Shown piece by piece: positions 16,551 to 25,483 of a DNA stretch of 64,000 nt. How positions within the stretch are numbered: the stretch's first letter is position 1; each line of letters begins with the position of its first letter. Under the pieces are notes generated by a model. It was not told the origin of the DNA. It did no database searches and saw only the letters and a list, made by a program, of their open reading frames with translations. The DNA is taken from NCBI GenBank assembly GCA_018820765.1, contig JAHJNN010000002.1, forward strand, positions 32,126 to 96,125, written 5' to 3'. The position numbers and the translations under genes are program-made. The DNA comes from Gammaproteobacteria bacterium (GTDB lineage Bacteria > Pseudomonadota > Gammaproteobacteria > Burkholderiales > Thiobacillaceae).

Positions 16551-17789
16551 ATGCTCAACGCGCTGTGGATCGGCTTTTTTCTTGTCGCCTTCCTGATCGC
16601 CTCGTTCAAGCTGCTGGTCCTCGGCGACGCCGGTATCTTCGCCGCGCTGGTGAAGGCGCTGTTCGACAGCAGCAAGACCGCGTTTGAAATCGCGCTAGGC
16701 CTCACCGGCGTGATGGCGCTGTGGCTGGGGGTGATGAAAATCGGCGAGCGCGCCGGCATGCTGGACATCCTCACACGCGGCCTGGCGCCGCTGTTCAAAC
16801 GCCTGTTCCCAGACGTGCCGGCGAACCACCCCGCGCTCGGCGCGATGACCATGAACATGGGCGCCAACATGCTGGGGCTCGACAATGCGGCGACGCCGCT
16901 CGGCATCAAGGCGATGCAGGAACTGCAAAAGCTCAATCCCTCGTCGGACACCGCGAGCGACGCGCAAATCCTCTTCCTCGTCATCAACACCGCGTCGGTC
17001 ACGCTGCTGCCGGTCACCATCTTCACCTATCGCGCGCAGCTCGGCGCCGCCGATCCCGCCGACGTCTTCGTTCCGCTTCTGATCACCACTTACATCGGCA
17101 CCCTGATCGGGCTCTTCGTCACCGGCTTCTTCCAGAAGCTGCATCTGTGGAACCGTGTCACGCTGGCCTACCTCGGCGGCACCACCGCGCTGATCGGCGG
17201 GCTGGTGCTGTATTTCGGCGGCCTTGATGCGCTGGAGATGACGCGGCAGTCGACCATCCTCAGCAACGTCCTGCTGTTCGGCATCGTCGCCCTGTTTCTG
17301 CTGATGGCGGTGCGGCGCCGCGTCAACGCCTACGAAGCTTTTGTCGAGGGGGCCAAGGAGGGCTTTCACACGGCCGTCACCATCATTCCGTATCTTGTCG
17401 CCATGCTGGTGGCCATCGCCGTGTTCCGCGCCAGCGGCGCGCTCGACCTGCTGATGGGCGCAGCGCGCGGCGCGGTGCTCGGGCTGGGCTTCGACGCGCG
17501 CTGGATCGACGCGCTGCCGACCGCGCTGTTGAAACCGTTTTCCGGCAGCGGCGCACGCGCGATGATGATCGACACCATGCAGGCGCATGGCGCGGACTCC
17601 TTCGCCGGGCGGCTCGCCTCCATCGTGCAGGGCAGCACCGAGACCACCTTCTATGTGCTGGCGGTGTACTTCGGCGCGGTCGGCGTCCGTCGCGTGCGCC
17701 ACGCGGTGGCCTGCGGGCTGATCGCCGACGTCGCCGGCATCCTCGCCGCCATCGGCATGGCTTATCTGTTTTTTGGTGCAGTAGCATGA
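16551..17789 (+). CDS. SpmA-SpmB fusion, nucleoside-recognition (Gate) domain protein
   Basis: A 412-residue inner-membrane protein corresponding to Bacillus SpmA fused to SpmB. The first half carries MNMGANMLGLDNAATPLGIK and FLVINTASVTLLPVTIFTYR; the second carries LLKPFSGSGARAMMIDTM and IVQGSTETTFYVLAVYFG. These are the two Gate domains of the nucleoside-recognition family. In non-sporing bacteria the fused protein is common and its substrate is unknown. It overlaps the Ppx/GppA gene by ATGA. Confidence 0.85.
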   Translation: MLNALWIGFFLVAFLIASFKLLVLGDAGIFAALVKALFDSSKTAFEIALGLTGVMALWLGVMKIGERAGMLDILTRGLAPLFKRLFPDVPANHPALGAMTMNMGANMLGLDNAATPLGIKAMQELQKLNPSSDTASDAQILFLVINTASVTLLPVTIFTYRAQLGAADPADVFVPLLITTYIGTLIGLFVTGFFQKLHLWNRVTLAYLGGTTALIGGLVLYFGGLDALEMTRQSTILSNVLLFGIVALFLLMAVRRRVNAYEAFVEGAKEGFHTAVTIIPYLVAMLVAIAVFRASGALDLLMGAARGAVLGLGFDARWIDALPTALLKPFSGSGARAMMIDTMQAHGADSFAGRLASIVQGSTETTFYVLAVYFGAVGVRRVRHAVACGLIADVAGILAAIGMAYLFFGAVA

Positions 17790-19261
17790 AGACGTATGAC
17801 GCCCTCGCCGCCGTCGACCTCGGCTCCAATTCCTTCCGTCTCGAAGTCGCACGGGTGGCCGGCGACCAGTTGTATCCACTGGATTCGCTGAAGGAGACCG
17901 TTCGCCTCGCCGGGGGGCTCGGTGACGACAAGATCCTCGACGAGGCGACGCAGGAATGTGCGCTGGCCTGCCTGCAGCGCTTTGGCGAACGCCTGCGCGG
18001 CCTCTCGCCCGAGGCGATCCGCTGCGTCGGCACCTCGGCGCTGCGCGTCGCCCGCAACGCCGACGTCTTCATTCCCCAGGCCGAGATCGCGCTGGGCCAC
18101 CCGATCGAAATCGTCGCCGGACGCGAGGAGGCACGGCTGATCTATCTCGGCGTCGCCCATTCGCTGCCGGCCTCGCCCGACCGCCGGCTGGTGGTCGACA
18201 TCGGCGGCGGCTCCACCGAATTCATCATCGGCCACGGTTTGAAACCGCATGAGCGCGAAAGCCTGCACATGGGCTGCGTCAATTTCTCGAAGCGGTTTTT
18301 TGCCGGTGGCGTCATCGACAAGGCCGCGCTGAAAACGGCCGAGATGGCCGCGCGCGTCGAGGTCGAGCGCATCGCCCGCGAGTTTTCCAAAGACAACTGG
18401 CAGCAGGCGGTGGGCTCTTCCGGCACCGCGCGCGCGCTGCGCGAAATCCTCGAACAGTGCGGCTGGTCGGCGCGCGGCATCACCGCCGACGGCCTCGCCC
18501 AGTTGCGCAGCCAACTGATCAAGGCCGGCCACGTCGACGCGCTCGATCTGCCCGGCCTTGCGCGCGACCGCCGCCCGGTCATCGCCGGCGGCTTCGCCAT
18601 CATGGCTGGCCTGTTCGCCGAACTCGGCATCGAGCAGATGGACGTCGCCGAAACCGCCATGCGCGAAGGCATCCTGTACGACCTCCTGGGCCGCTTCCAC
18701 CAGCAGGACATGCGCGAGGCGACGGTGGACGAATTCGCGCGCCGCTACCACATCGACGCGCAGCAGGCCGCGCGCGTCAAACGCGTCGCGCTCAACCTGC
18801 TGGCGTCCTGCGGCGGCGGCAGCGAAGCCGACGAACGCTTCCTCGACTGGGCCGCGCGCCTGCACGAAATCGGGCTGTCGGTGTCGCACGGCGGCTACCA
18901 CCGCCATTCCGGCTACATCCTGGAAAACGCCGACATGCCCGGCTTCTCGCGCACCGAACAGGCGCGCCTGGCGCTGCTGGCGCGCGCCCAGCGCGGCGCG
19001 CTGATCAAGCTGCCGGCGTTTGCCGCCGGCGCGGTGCCGGACAACGACCGCCTGCTGGTGTGGCTGCTGCGCCAAGCGGTCATCCTTTGCCGCAGCCGGG
19101 CCGAGCCGCACCTGCCCAACGTGAAAGCGGAAGCCGGCAACAAGCGCTTCCGGCTGACCCTGCCCGACGGCTGGCTGGAAAGCCGCCCGCTCACCCAGCG
19201 CGCGCTGGAGGAGGAGGCCGCGCACTGGCATGCGGTCGGGATGAAATACGCGTTTGACTGA
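17786..19261 (+). CDS. ppx: Ppx/GppA exopolyphosphatase family protein
   Basis: A 491-residue ASKHA-fold phosphatase that removes terminal phosphate from polyphosphate and/or converts pppGpp to ppGpp. Motifs are DLGSNSFRLEV (residues 11-21), the phosphate loop DIGGGSTEFII (about 136-146) and GTSALRVARN. The C-terminal helical HD-like part (LHEIGLSVSHGGYHRHSGYI) gives the full Ppx length. Polyphosphate kinase and a CYTH-CHAD triphosphatase are at 45-49 kb, so the strain has a complete polyphosphate cycle. Confidence 0.88.
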   Translation: MKTYDALAAVDLGSNSFRLEVARVAGDQLYPLDSLKETVRLAGGLGDDKILDEATQECALACLQRFGERLRGLSPEAIRCVGTSALRVARNADVFIPQAEIALGHPIEIVAGREEARLIYLGVAHSLPASPDRRLVVDIGGGSTEFIIGHGLKPHERESLHMGCVNFSKRFFAGGVIDKAALKTAEMAARVEVERIAREFSKDNWQQAVGSSGTARALREILEQCGWSARGITADGLAQLRSQLIKAGHVDALDLPGLARDRRPVIAGGFAIMAGLFAELGIEQMDVAETAMREGILYDLLGRFHQQDMREATVDEFARRYHIDAQQAARVKRVALNLLASCGGGSEADERFLDWAARLHEIGLSVSHGGYHRHSGYILENADMPGFSRTEQARLALLARAQRGALIKLPAFAAGAVPDNDRLLVWLLRQAVILCRSRAEPHLPNVKAEAGNKRFRLTLPDGWLESRPLTQRALEEEAAHWHAVGMKYAFD

Positions 19262-19301
19262 GGGGTTTTGACATTGCCGGAGTTTCGGCTAAGCAACACT
19301 C

Positions 19302-19412
19302 ATGTCGAAACGGTTGATGCAGCGCACGCGCGCAGCCCTTTTCCTCGCCGGCCTGCTGGCCGTGCCGGCCGGCCATGCGGAGATGCGCCCGCTGTGGGAC
19401 GCGGGTCGAGTC
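19302..19412 (+). pseudogene. Truncated start of an exported protein, possibly MipA/OmpV-like
   Basis: An ATG opens a clear signal peptide (RAALFLAGLLAVPAGHA) followed by EMRPLWDAG. That opening resembles mature MipA/OmpV-family proteins, which often begin with a PLWE-type motif. The similarity stops after about 37 codons and the frame then runs into antisense of the DUF302 gene, so the rest of the gene seems deleted. The family assignment is an inference from nine residues. Confidence 0.4.
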
Positions 19413-19431
19413 CGAGGAGTAGGGCCGGCGC

Positions 19432-19887
19432 TCAGGGCTGGATCGCCGCGTTCGCGATGCCTTCGAGCGCCTTGCTCAGATTCCCCACGACGGGGCAGTT
19501 CGTCGCGCCATGACGCGAGGCCAGCCAGGCGGGGTCGTTGTAGCCGAGCCAGACCTGCGATGCGGCGTCCTCCCACACCAGCGCCTTCAGCGGCAGGTCG
19601 ATGCCCACCGTCTGCTCGCACAGCATGAAAGGCGTGCCGCCTTGCGGGTTGCCGAACACCAGCACTTCGGTCGGCCGCAGCTTCATGTTCACGCTGGCCG
19701 CGCCGGCGGCGTGGTCGACCCGGACAAACACCTTCAGCCCGCGTTTTTTCACGATGTCCTCCAGCCGGTTCATCGTCTCCTTGGCGCTGTGGGGACTCTT
19801 GACGGCAATCAAGCCGTCGCTGGCGGCGGTTGCGAACGTACTTGCCAGCATGAGGCTTGCTGCAACCAACAGGGAACGGATAGCCAT
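19432..19887 (-). CDS. Secreted DUF302 protein (second of two)
   Basis: A 151-residue exported DUF302 protein: signal peptide MAIRSLLVAASLMLASTFATA, then SAKETMNRLEDIVKKRGLKV, the conserved PTEVLVFGNPQGGTP and a C-terminal WLGYNDP strand. AAAGGAA precedes the ATG at 19887. The frame continues upstream through a run of CGTTGT/CACTGT triplets that only encodes Ser-Leu repeats and is excluded. It is paralogous to the DUF302 gene at 10317 but more like the common stand-alone form. Confidence 0.87.
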   Translation of the reverse strand: MAIRSLLVAASLMLASTFATAASDGLIAVKSPHSAKETMNRLEDIVKKRGLKVFVRVDHAAGAASVNMKLRPTEVLVFGNPQGGTPFMLCEQTVGIDLPLKALVWEDAASQVWLGYNDPAWLASRHGATNCPVVGNLSKALEGIANAAIQP

Positions 19888-19968
19888 GTGGGATTCCTTT
19901 CGAGTGATGAGGGTTGGGTTCAACGACAACGACAGTGACAACGACAACGACAACGTAATTCCGGGAGG

Positions 19969-20682
19969 CTATGGACAGCCGGACCGCGTCAGCACTTGCA
20001 GCGTTGCGCCTTTCGCGTCGAGCACGAACGCGGCCACGCCCAGGTCGGCGGCTTTCCAGCCGGGCTGCAGCGCGAAGCGGTGGCGGGCGCGGCCCGGGTC
20101 GAACGGTCCGGCCAGCTGGCGCACGACGTGGTCGTGATGCAGGGTGCGCTGCGCGTTTTCGCCGGCGCTGACTTTCGAGCTTAGACGGTTTTCAAACAGG
20201 GCCAGGTACAGCGCCGCGTCGCGCCCTGTCGCCGGAGCGATGGCGTGGCTCTCGGCCCGGACGTCGATGCGTTCGGGCGTCTGGCTGAGCATGAGCGCAA
20301 GGCTCGCCGGGGCAGGGGCGTTCGAGGGGGCGGGCAGGCCGCGATGCCAGGCGCGGAAATCGGCGCCGTCGAGCATCACCTGCGGCGTATAGACCCAGCC
20401 CGACCCGCGGTTGCGGTCGCGCTGGCGCTGGGTGAAGGCGGCCTGGGCATACGGGTCGTGCCAGCCCAGCCGATCCCAGTAATCGACATGGAATGCCAGC
20501 GGTACCACGCCGCTGTCCGCGGGCAGTTGCGACAGCCAGCGGTCGGCCGGCGGGCAGGAACTGCACCCTTCCGAGGTGTAGAGCTCCAGCAGGCGGTTGC
20601 GCGTGTCGCCGCTGACGGCAGTGCAGGTGCCCGCGTGAACAGCGGGTGCGAGCAGGGCACAAAGCAGTAAGAACGCGCGCAT
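19969..20682 (-). CDS. Secreted DUF1223 thioredoxin-like protein
   Basis: A 237-residue exported protein with signal peptide MRAFLLLCALLAPAVHA. It has the DUF1223 hallmarks LLELYTSEGCSSCPPADRWL (a CxxC motif at the start of a thioredoxin-like fold), FHVDYWDRLGW and TPQVMLDG. The function is unknown; the family is common in proteobacteria. Its ribosome site is buried in a perfect 9-bp hairpin touching the start codon (20683-20705), which suggests translational control. Confidence 0.85.
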   Translation of the reverse strand: MRAFLLLCALLAPAVHAGTCTAVSGDTRNRLLELYTSEGCSSCPPADRWLSQLPADSGVVPLAFHVDYWDRLGWHDPYAQAAFTQRQRDRNRGSGWVYTPQVMLDGADFRAWHRGLPAPSNAPAPASLALMLSQTPERIDVRAESHAIAPATGRDAALYLALFENRLSSKVSAGENAQRTLHHDHVVRQLAGPFDPGRARHRFALQPGWKAADLGVAAFVLDAKGATLQVLTRSGCP

Positions 20683-20705
20683 GGAAACTCCTCGCTGGAG
20701 TTTCC
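20683..20705 (-). promoter_or_regulatory. Hairpin sequestering the DUF1223 ribosome-binding site
   Basis: In the mRNA, GGAAACTCC pairs perfectly with GGAGTTTCC around a 5-base loop, and the ATG follows directly. The Shine-Dalgarno GGAG lies inside the 3' arm, five bases from the start codon, so the stem would block initiation unless melted or opened. Confidence 0.55.
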
Positions 20706-20795
20706 TTAGTCGCGTCAGGGTAGGCAGCCTTACAGATTAAATCCGGGTTTGGTCCTGCGGCTCAGAAAATTCGATTCCGGCACCGCGCTCGACGC

Positions 20796-21245
20796 TTACT
20801 CGGCAGGAAGCGGGGGGGATATCAGGGGCCGGCGAGTGTGGCGCTTCGCACTTTCAGTGGACATCTGGATCATCGCCTGTGCATGCACGACAAATCGCGT
20901 CAGCGCCTCGCATTTTTCGCGACAGGCGCAGCTTCGGTCCTCGATCAGCCGGGACACCGTCACCGCAAGCGCATCGCACGCTTTCATCAGGCGCTCGAAC
21001 CCCGCCGCGCTGGCGCACTCGCGCAAGCGCATCAGCGCCAGGGCATAGGCCGTGATCCTGTCCTGGGTCAACGCATCAGGATGGCTAAAACACTGATTCG
21101 AAACGATTTCCCCAATCTCGTCCAAGGCGTCCATCGCCGCCGCAACCCAATCTTCACGCGCACCCAGACGCGGCGCTCGCTCCATGCAATCTGCTGTTGC
21201 CAGGCCGGGCCGATGTTTGGAGCTCTGATAGTGCATGTTGCGCAT
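20796..21245 (-). CDS. Uncharacterised small helical protein
   Basis: A 149-residue soluble protein of unknown function, probably all-helical. It contains WVAAAMDALDEIGEIVSN, LALMRLRECASAAGFERLM and a cysteine pair in DRSCACREKC. The ATG at 21245 has a strong GGAGGA site, whereas the longer frame start at 21344 has none. The second half vaguely recalls histidine-phosphotransfer bundles, but the phospho-accepting His is absent, so no function is assigned. It is flanked by about 290 bases without a recognised gene on its 5' side. Confidence 0.6.
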   Translation of the reverse strand: MRNMHYQSSKHRPGLATADCMERAPRLGAREDWVAAAMDALDEIGEIVSNQCFSHPDALTQDRITAYALALMRLRECASAAGFERLMKACDALAVTVSRLIEDRSCACREKCEALTRFVVHAQAMIQMSTESAKRHTRRPLISPPLPAE

Positions 21246-21539
21246 GGCTTGTCCTCCGGATATCGAGACGTCCAGCGGGTTTGACGCCTTGCTGGCTGGT
21301 CTCATAGCGACAGATAGCAGTCGAAACTGAAACGGATGTACCAATCAATATAGACAAGTTGATTCATCTCGCCACGAGAACAGCCGGACGCCTTGATTGC
21401 TGAGCCGAACCGGCAGGTGTCGGCCCCGATTCCATTTGCAATCAGTCCGTTATGCCATACCCTGAATCACGGCCGGTCCGGCGCGGGGCCGACGGGGCTC
21501 CGCGATGAATTGCCACGTTTTTCCACCAAGGGGATAACC

Positions 21540-22112
21540 ATGAAGCCACGCATCATCGCAGTCGCAGTCCTGTGTGCCGCTACCTCGATCGCATTTGCCC
21601 AGAGCATGGTGAAGCCGACCGGCAACGCGCCGCAATTCCCGAAAGCCTACAAAGAGCTGGCCAAGCAAACCAAGCCGCCTTCGAACAACTGGCTGCTGGA
21701 CGCCAACGACGACACCGAGCGGTTTCGCCGTCTGCAGGTCGTCATGGGCGGAACCGATATCCCGATGTGGGAAATCGGCTACCGGTACGAGGAGTTGTAT
21801 GTGGCGATCCAGAAAAACAACTGGGAAATGGGGATTTACCACTGGGACAAGCTGCGGGACCGCATGAATTTCTCAGGCATGAAGCGCCCGGCCCGAACCC
21901 AGAATATCGAAGGCATGTTCCTCGAAAGCGGCGTGTGGCAATCCATGCGGGACGCGCTCAAGTCGAAGTCGCCCGAACGGATGCGCTCGGAATTCCAGAC
22001 GGTCCGCGAAGTGTGCATGGCGTGCCACGTCGCCGAGAACCTGGGCTTTCTCAATGACAGTTCCGTTTTCAAGCGAACCGAGTCGTTCAAGGAACACAAA
22101 AAGTCAGACTGA
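21540..22112 (+). CDS. Periplasmic c-type cytochrome
   Basis: A 190-residue exported protein with signal peptide ending at AFAQ and a single C-terminal heme motif CMACH (Cys159, Cys162, His163). The heme at the C-terminal end and the mostly helical body recall cytochrome c'-type folds, but the overall match is not definite. AAGGGG precedes the ATG. It stands alone, so redox partners are unknown. Confidence 0.8.
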   Translation: MKPRIIAVAVLCAATSIAFAQSMVKPTGNAPQFPKAYKELAKQTKPPSNNWLLDANDDTERFRRLQVVMGGTDIPMWEIGYRYEELYVAIQKNNWEMGIYHWDKLRDRMNFSGMKRPARTQNIEGMFLESGVWQSMRDALKSKSPERMRSEFQTVREVCMACHVAENLGFLNDSSVFKRTESFKEHKKSD

Positions 22113-22170
22113 GTCGCGCCAGGGCGGGTGGCAGCGGCGTTGGGCGCTGGCGGGTCCTTTGCCTGTTTTC

Positions 22171-23307
22171 TTACGGAAGCTGGGTTTGGCTCCGGCCCAT
22201 TGCCTTGGACTTGTACAGCGCCTTGTCCGCACGGGTCAGAAAATCCGCCAGGGTATCGTCGTCGCCCAGCCATTGTGAGATTCCGATACTGACCGACCAG
22301 GCGATCGGCCGGCTTTCCTTTCCGGCTTCATGCAAGCGGTTTGCGACCAGCAAGGCGTGTTCAAGATCCGTGTCCGGAAGAATGGCCATGAATTCATCGC
22401 CGCCGAAACGCGCGAGCTGGTCGGTTTCCCTGAGATGGGCTTTGGCTTTGATCGAAAAATCGATCAGCACCTGATCGCCCTGAAGATGACCATGGATATC
22501 GTTGATGTCCTTGAAGTTGTCCAGATCGACGATCATGATCGACAGCTTGTTTCCGTAGCGTCTGGCATGGGCGATTTCCCGCCGCAACTCTTCGGTGGCC
22601 GATTTCTTGTTGAGACATTGCGTCAAGTCGTCGTGGCGGCTGATGAACTCAAGATCCTGGCGCAGCCTTTCGGACGCAAGCATGATCAGGCCGATCGTTC
22701 CCAGCGGAATCGTGATGGAAGGGATCGCGATAAAGACAAGCTGCGAGATCGAGGTGTCGAAAACCCCCGTAGGCTGATCGAGGCCAAGCATCGGTCCGCC
22801 GAGTCGAACGACCCGGATCCCGATCAGGATGGCCAGCGAAAAGAGCAGGATATTGCGCCCCGTCGTTCCGGGCAGTTGCTTCAGGACCAGGAGCAGCAGG
22901 TCGAGGATCACGATCAGGGTGAATGCGTTCAAGGTCGCAATGCGCATCCCGATATCGGGCTGGACGTAGGTGGACCATGCCAGCAGCAAGACAAACGAAA
23001 AAATGAACAGAAGCACGCCTGTCAGGCCGATTCTCGGGGGCGCGCCGGCAAATTTCCGGGTGCCGGCATTCATGATCATGAAGCCGATCAGCACCATCAG
23101 ATTGGCCATGACGATGCTGAACGCATCCGGAATCATGCCCCTGGCGATGAACAGGGGCAGGCTGAGCGCGATGACGAATACGGACGCGCTCCATTCGGCC
23201 AGACCCCGAATGTCTTTCGGGTAGCTTCTCGAAATGATGAACAGCACCCCGCTCATGGCCAGTGCCACGAAAAACGAAATAATCAGAATAGTGAATGGTG
23301 CGTCCAT
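22171..23307 (-). CDS. Membrane-bound diguanylate cyclase
   Basis: A 378-residue protein with about six to seven membrane helices in residues 1-210 and a C-terminal GGDEF domain. The active site is GGDEF within RFGGDEFMAIL and the RxxD inhibitory site RETD is five residues before it, so it should make c-di-GMP with feedback control. The sensory part is an unclassified membrane domain. This is the second cyclase in the window and may connect to the flagellar genes at 49-57 kb. Confidence 0.9.
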   Translation of the reverse strand: MDAPFTILIISFFVALAMSGVLFIISRSYPKDIRGLAEWSASVFVIALSLPLFIARGMIPDAFSIVMANLMVLIGFMIMNAGTRKFAGAPPRIGLTGVLLFIFSFVLLLAWSTYVQPDIGMRIATLNAFTLIVILDLLLLVLKQLPGTTGRNILLFSLAILIGIRVVRLGGPMLGLDQPTGVFDTSISQLVFIAIPSITIPLGTIGLIMLASERLRQDLEFISRHDDLTQCLNKKSATEELRREIAHARRYGNKLSIMIVDLDNFKDINDIHGHLQGDQVLIDFSIKAKAHLRETDQLARFGGDEFMAILPDTDLEHALLVANRLHEAGKESRPIAWSVSIGISQWLGDDDTLADFLTRADKALYKSKAMGRSQTQLP

Positions 23308-23601
23308 CTTTCAATTGGCTATCGCTATGTGTTCCCGCGCCGGCACGCCCCGGGCGGCTGGCACGACCCGGCATCGCCGCGCTACCGGCAATCGCTTCAA
23401 GGGATCCGTCTGGGGATAGGGAGCGGCGAGCATGAAGGCCAACAAAGGGGGGCGAAGCCAGGTCCGGTGACGGCTCGTGTGGCCGGAAACCGGAAATCGG
23501 GGCAGACGCCGCCATTATCCTTGGTTCTGCGCTAGAAGATAACCATCCCGAATTGTTTTTGGCTCGCCCCGCCGGCCACATGCCCGTGCCATGATGGACG
23601 C

Positions 23602-24045
23602 ATGACCAAGTCTCAAGCGCCAACACCCTCCCGGCCTTCTGCCTTTTCAGCAGGGGTGGTCGTCGTGCGTCGGGAGGACAGCGGCTGGCGCCTGCTGGTG
23701 CTGCGGGCATACCGCAACTGGGACTTCCCCAAAGGCACGCTGGAGCCGGGCGAATCCCCCCTCGATGCGGCACGCCGGGAGACAGCGGAGGAGGCCGCGC
23801 TCAGCGATCTCGCTTTCCGTTGGGGCGAGGGCTACTGCGAAACGGCTCCCTATCGCCAGGGCAAGGTGGCGCGCTACTACCTGGCAGAAACCGCGCAGAC
23901 GGCCATCACCCTGCCGGTTTCGCCGGAACTGGGGCGCCCCGAACACGACGAGTGGCGCTGGGTGAGCTTCGACGAGGCCGAACGCCTATTGCCCCCGCGG
24001 CTGCGGCCCATCCTGGCCTGGGCGAGAAAGCAGCTTGAGGCATGA
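23602..24045 (+). CDS. NUDIX hydrolase
   Basis: A 147-residue cytoplasmic pyrophosphohydrolase. The Nudix box is GTLEPGESPLDAARRETAEE, matching Gx5Ex7REUxEE, with Ala replacing the usual Gly near the end of the motif. The layout resembles diadenosine-tetraphosphate or NTP-clearing enzymes (NWDFPKG before the box, WRWVSFDEAERLL after). It is monocistronic and convergent with the next gene across a terminator. Confidence 0.88.
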   Translation: MTKSQAPTPSRPSAFSAGVVVVRREDSGWRLLVLRAYRNWDFPKGTLEPGESPLDAARRETAEEAALSDLAFRWGEGYCETAPYRQGKVARYYLAETAQTAITLPVSPELGRPEHDEWRWVSFDEAERLLPPRLRPILAWARKQLEA

Positions 24046-24080
24046 ATGCAGCTTTCCTGTCTGCCGCGCTGCAATGAAAA

Positions 24081-24102
24081 GCCCGCCGTTAAAACGGCGG
24101 GC
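24081..24102 (-). terminator. Intrinsic terminator for the membrane-protein gene
   Basis: GCCCGCCGTT pairs with AACGGCGGGC across two bases. On the minus strand the stem is followed by TTTTC, a normal intrinsic terminator for the gene ending at 24138; the plus strand lacks a T-run. Confidence 0.75.
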
Positions 24103-24137
24103 GGAAGGTGTTCGCGCCTGACTACGGCGACAATGAA

Positions 24138-24647
24138 TCAGGCCCCAACGGATTCGCGTTTCTCAAGCCCGAAATACGATTCCGCCGCCACCACACCGAA
24201 CACGGCGTGCAGGGTCAGGCTCAGCCAGTTGCGCGCATCGGCGAACCAGGGGAAGAAGGCTGTCATGCCGTAAAAATTGACGAAATAAATGATCAGCCCA
24301 AAGACCGCTCCGACCACGAAGATGAGGCCGGCGCTGGAATCCAGATTGAAGAGCGCGACGATCACGGCGAGGATCAGGCCGAACAGGATCGCCAGCACAA
24401 AGTGAACAGCCAACGCTGCTGCCACCACCCCGGCATCAAAGGTTGCGGGCGGCGGCAACACCTCGCTGCCCATCGCAATGGCGGCGATCATGCGCGGCGG
24501 CGCCCACGGGCTTCCGTCCATCAGCAGCGGCACCAGGCTCATTTCCAGAACCAGGAAAGCCAGGCCCGCGATAAGGCCGGCCCAGACACCGGCCATCCAG
24601 TCGGGCTTGCGATAGGTAAGTCGATGAGTATGAAGAATATCAGGCAT
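24138..24647 (-). CDS. Uncharacterised membrane protein
   Basis: A 169-residue protein with four hydrophobic helices (AGVWAGLIAGLAFLVLEM; AAALAVHFVLAILFGLILAV; LIFVVGAVFGLIIYFVNF; LTLHAVFGVVAAESYF). A strong AAGGAGG site precedes the ATG. Similar proteins are often found in oxidising, acidic or metal-rich environments, but I assign no function. A terminator follows. Confidence 0.7.
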   Translation of the reverse strand: MPDILHTHRLTYRKPDWMAGVWAGLIAGLAFLVLEMSLVPLLMDGSPWAPPRMIAAIAMGSEVLPPPATFDAGVVAAALAVHFVLAILFGLILAVIVALFNLDSSAGLIFVVGAVFGLIIYFVNFYGMTAFFPWFADARNWLSLTLHAVFGVVAAESYFGLEKRESVGA

Positions 24648-24774
24648 GGTGCGTCCCTCCTTTCAGCAAATCGCGGCGACCTGCCGCTCTTACAGACTAT
24701 AGAGGCTCTTTCTGGATTTCGCAGTGAATCCGCCCACCTCAGGGTGGACTGAACTCACTCCCTGTGTTTGGGTT

Positions 24775-25431
24775 TCACAAGGGCGTGCCCGGCTTTTCAC
24801 CACCCGCTTTTGAGCGTGCAATAAGCCCAACGCCAATGGCACCTGCGGCAAGCAGACTGAGATCTTGTGGAACATCGAGCAGGAAGGCAGCCTGCGCGCC
24901 GACAAATGACCACAGAACGGGAACCACGAGCGGGCTGCGCGGGTAAGGCCTGACCAGCAGCGCCAGCAGTCCTACGGTGAATAGCGTAGTGGGACAAGGA
25001 AGCCCAAACGTGGGCAAGTCCGGATAGGGGTGCCCCGCGAAAATGGACCATGCCGGATAGATGACAAGCGCGAAGGCGACCAGCATGACCCCGACCGCAC
25101 TACGTGCGTTGGGGGCCAGCCTGAATTCAAGCCTGCGAAGGACCACGCCTTGCCAGAGAAAAATGAGCGCGCCTGCGAGTGAAACCCCTGCGAACACGTA
25201 GGCCAGCGGGTTGATGGCCGCAAAGAATGCGAGGTGGTAGGCGAGCGCAAGCCAGGACCACAGAAAGGCGAGGATGGCGGACACGCCCGCGCCGGAATGT
25301 CGCCGCGGCACAATGACCAGCACGATGGCTGCAACTGCGAACGCGACCAGGACGGTCTGCGCCGGCCACAACGTCGTGTTGTAGTCGCGGAAGACCCCGT
25401 AGAACTGCTCGACGGTGAAGGGAAGACCCAT
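24775..25431 (-). CDS. DUF6064 family membrane protein
   Basis: A 218-residue inner-membrane protein with about seven hydrophobic segments. It starts with MGLPFTVEQFYGVFRDYNTTLWPAQ-type sequence, the recognisable N-terminus of DUF6064, and later has NPLAYVFAG and YPDLPTFGLPCPTTLF. The function is unknown. Confidence 0.75.
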   Translation of the reverse strand: MGLPFTVEQFYGVFRDYNTTLWPAQTVLVAFAVAAIVLVIVPRRHSGAGVSAILAFLWSWLALAYHLAFFAAINPLAYVFAGVSLAGALIFLWQGVVLRRLEFRLAPNARSAVGVMLVAFALVIYPAWSIFAGHPYPDLPTFGLPCPTTLFTVGLLALLVRPYPRSPLVVPVLWSFVGAQAAFLLDVPQDLSLLAAGAIGVGLIARSKAGGEKPGTPL

Positions 25432-25483
25432 GTTCTTTAGCCCGCCTCGACGAGCGCCGCGAGCTGGCCTGGCGCCTCGGATT

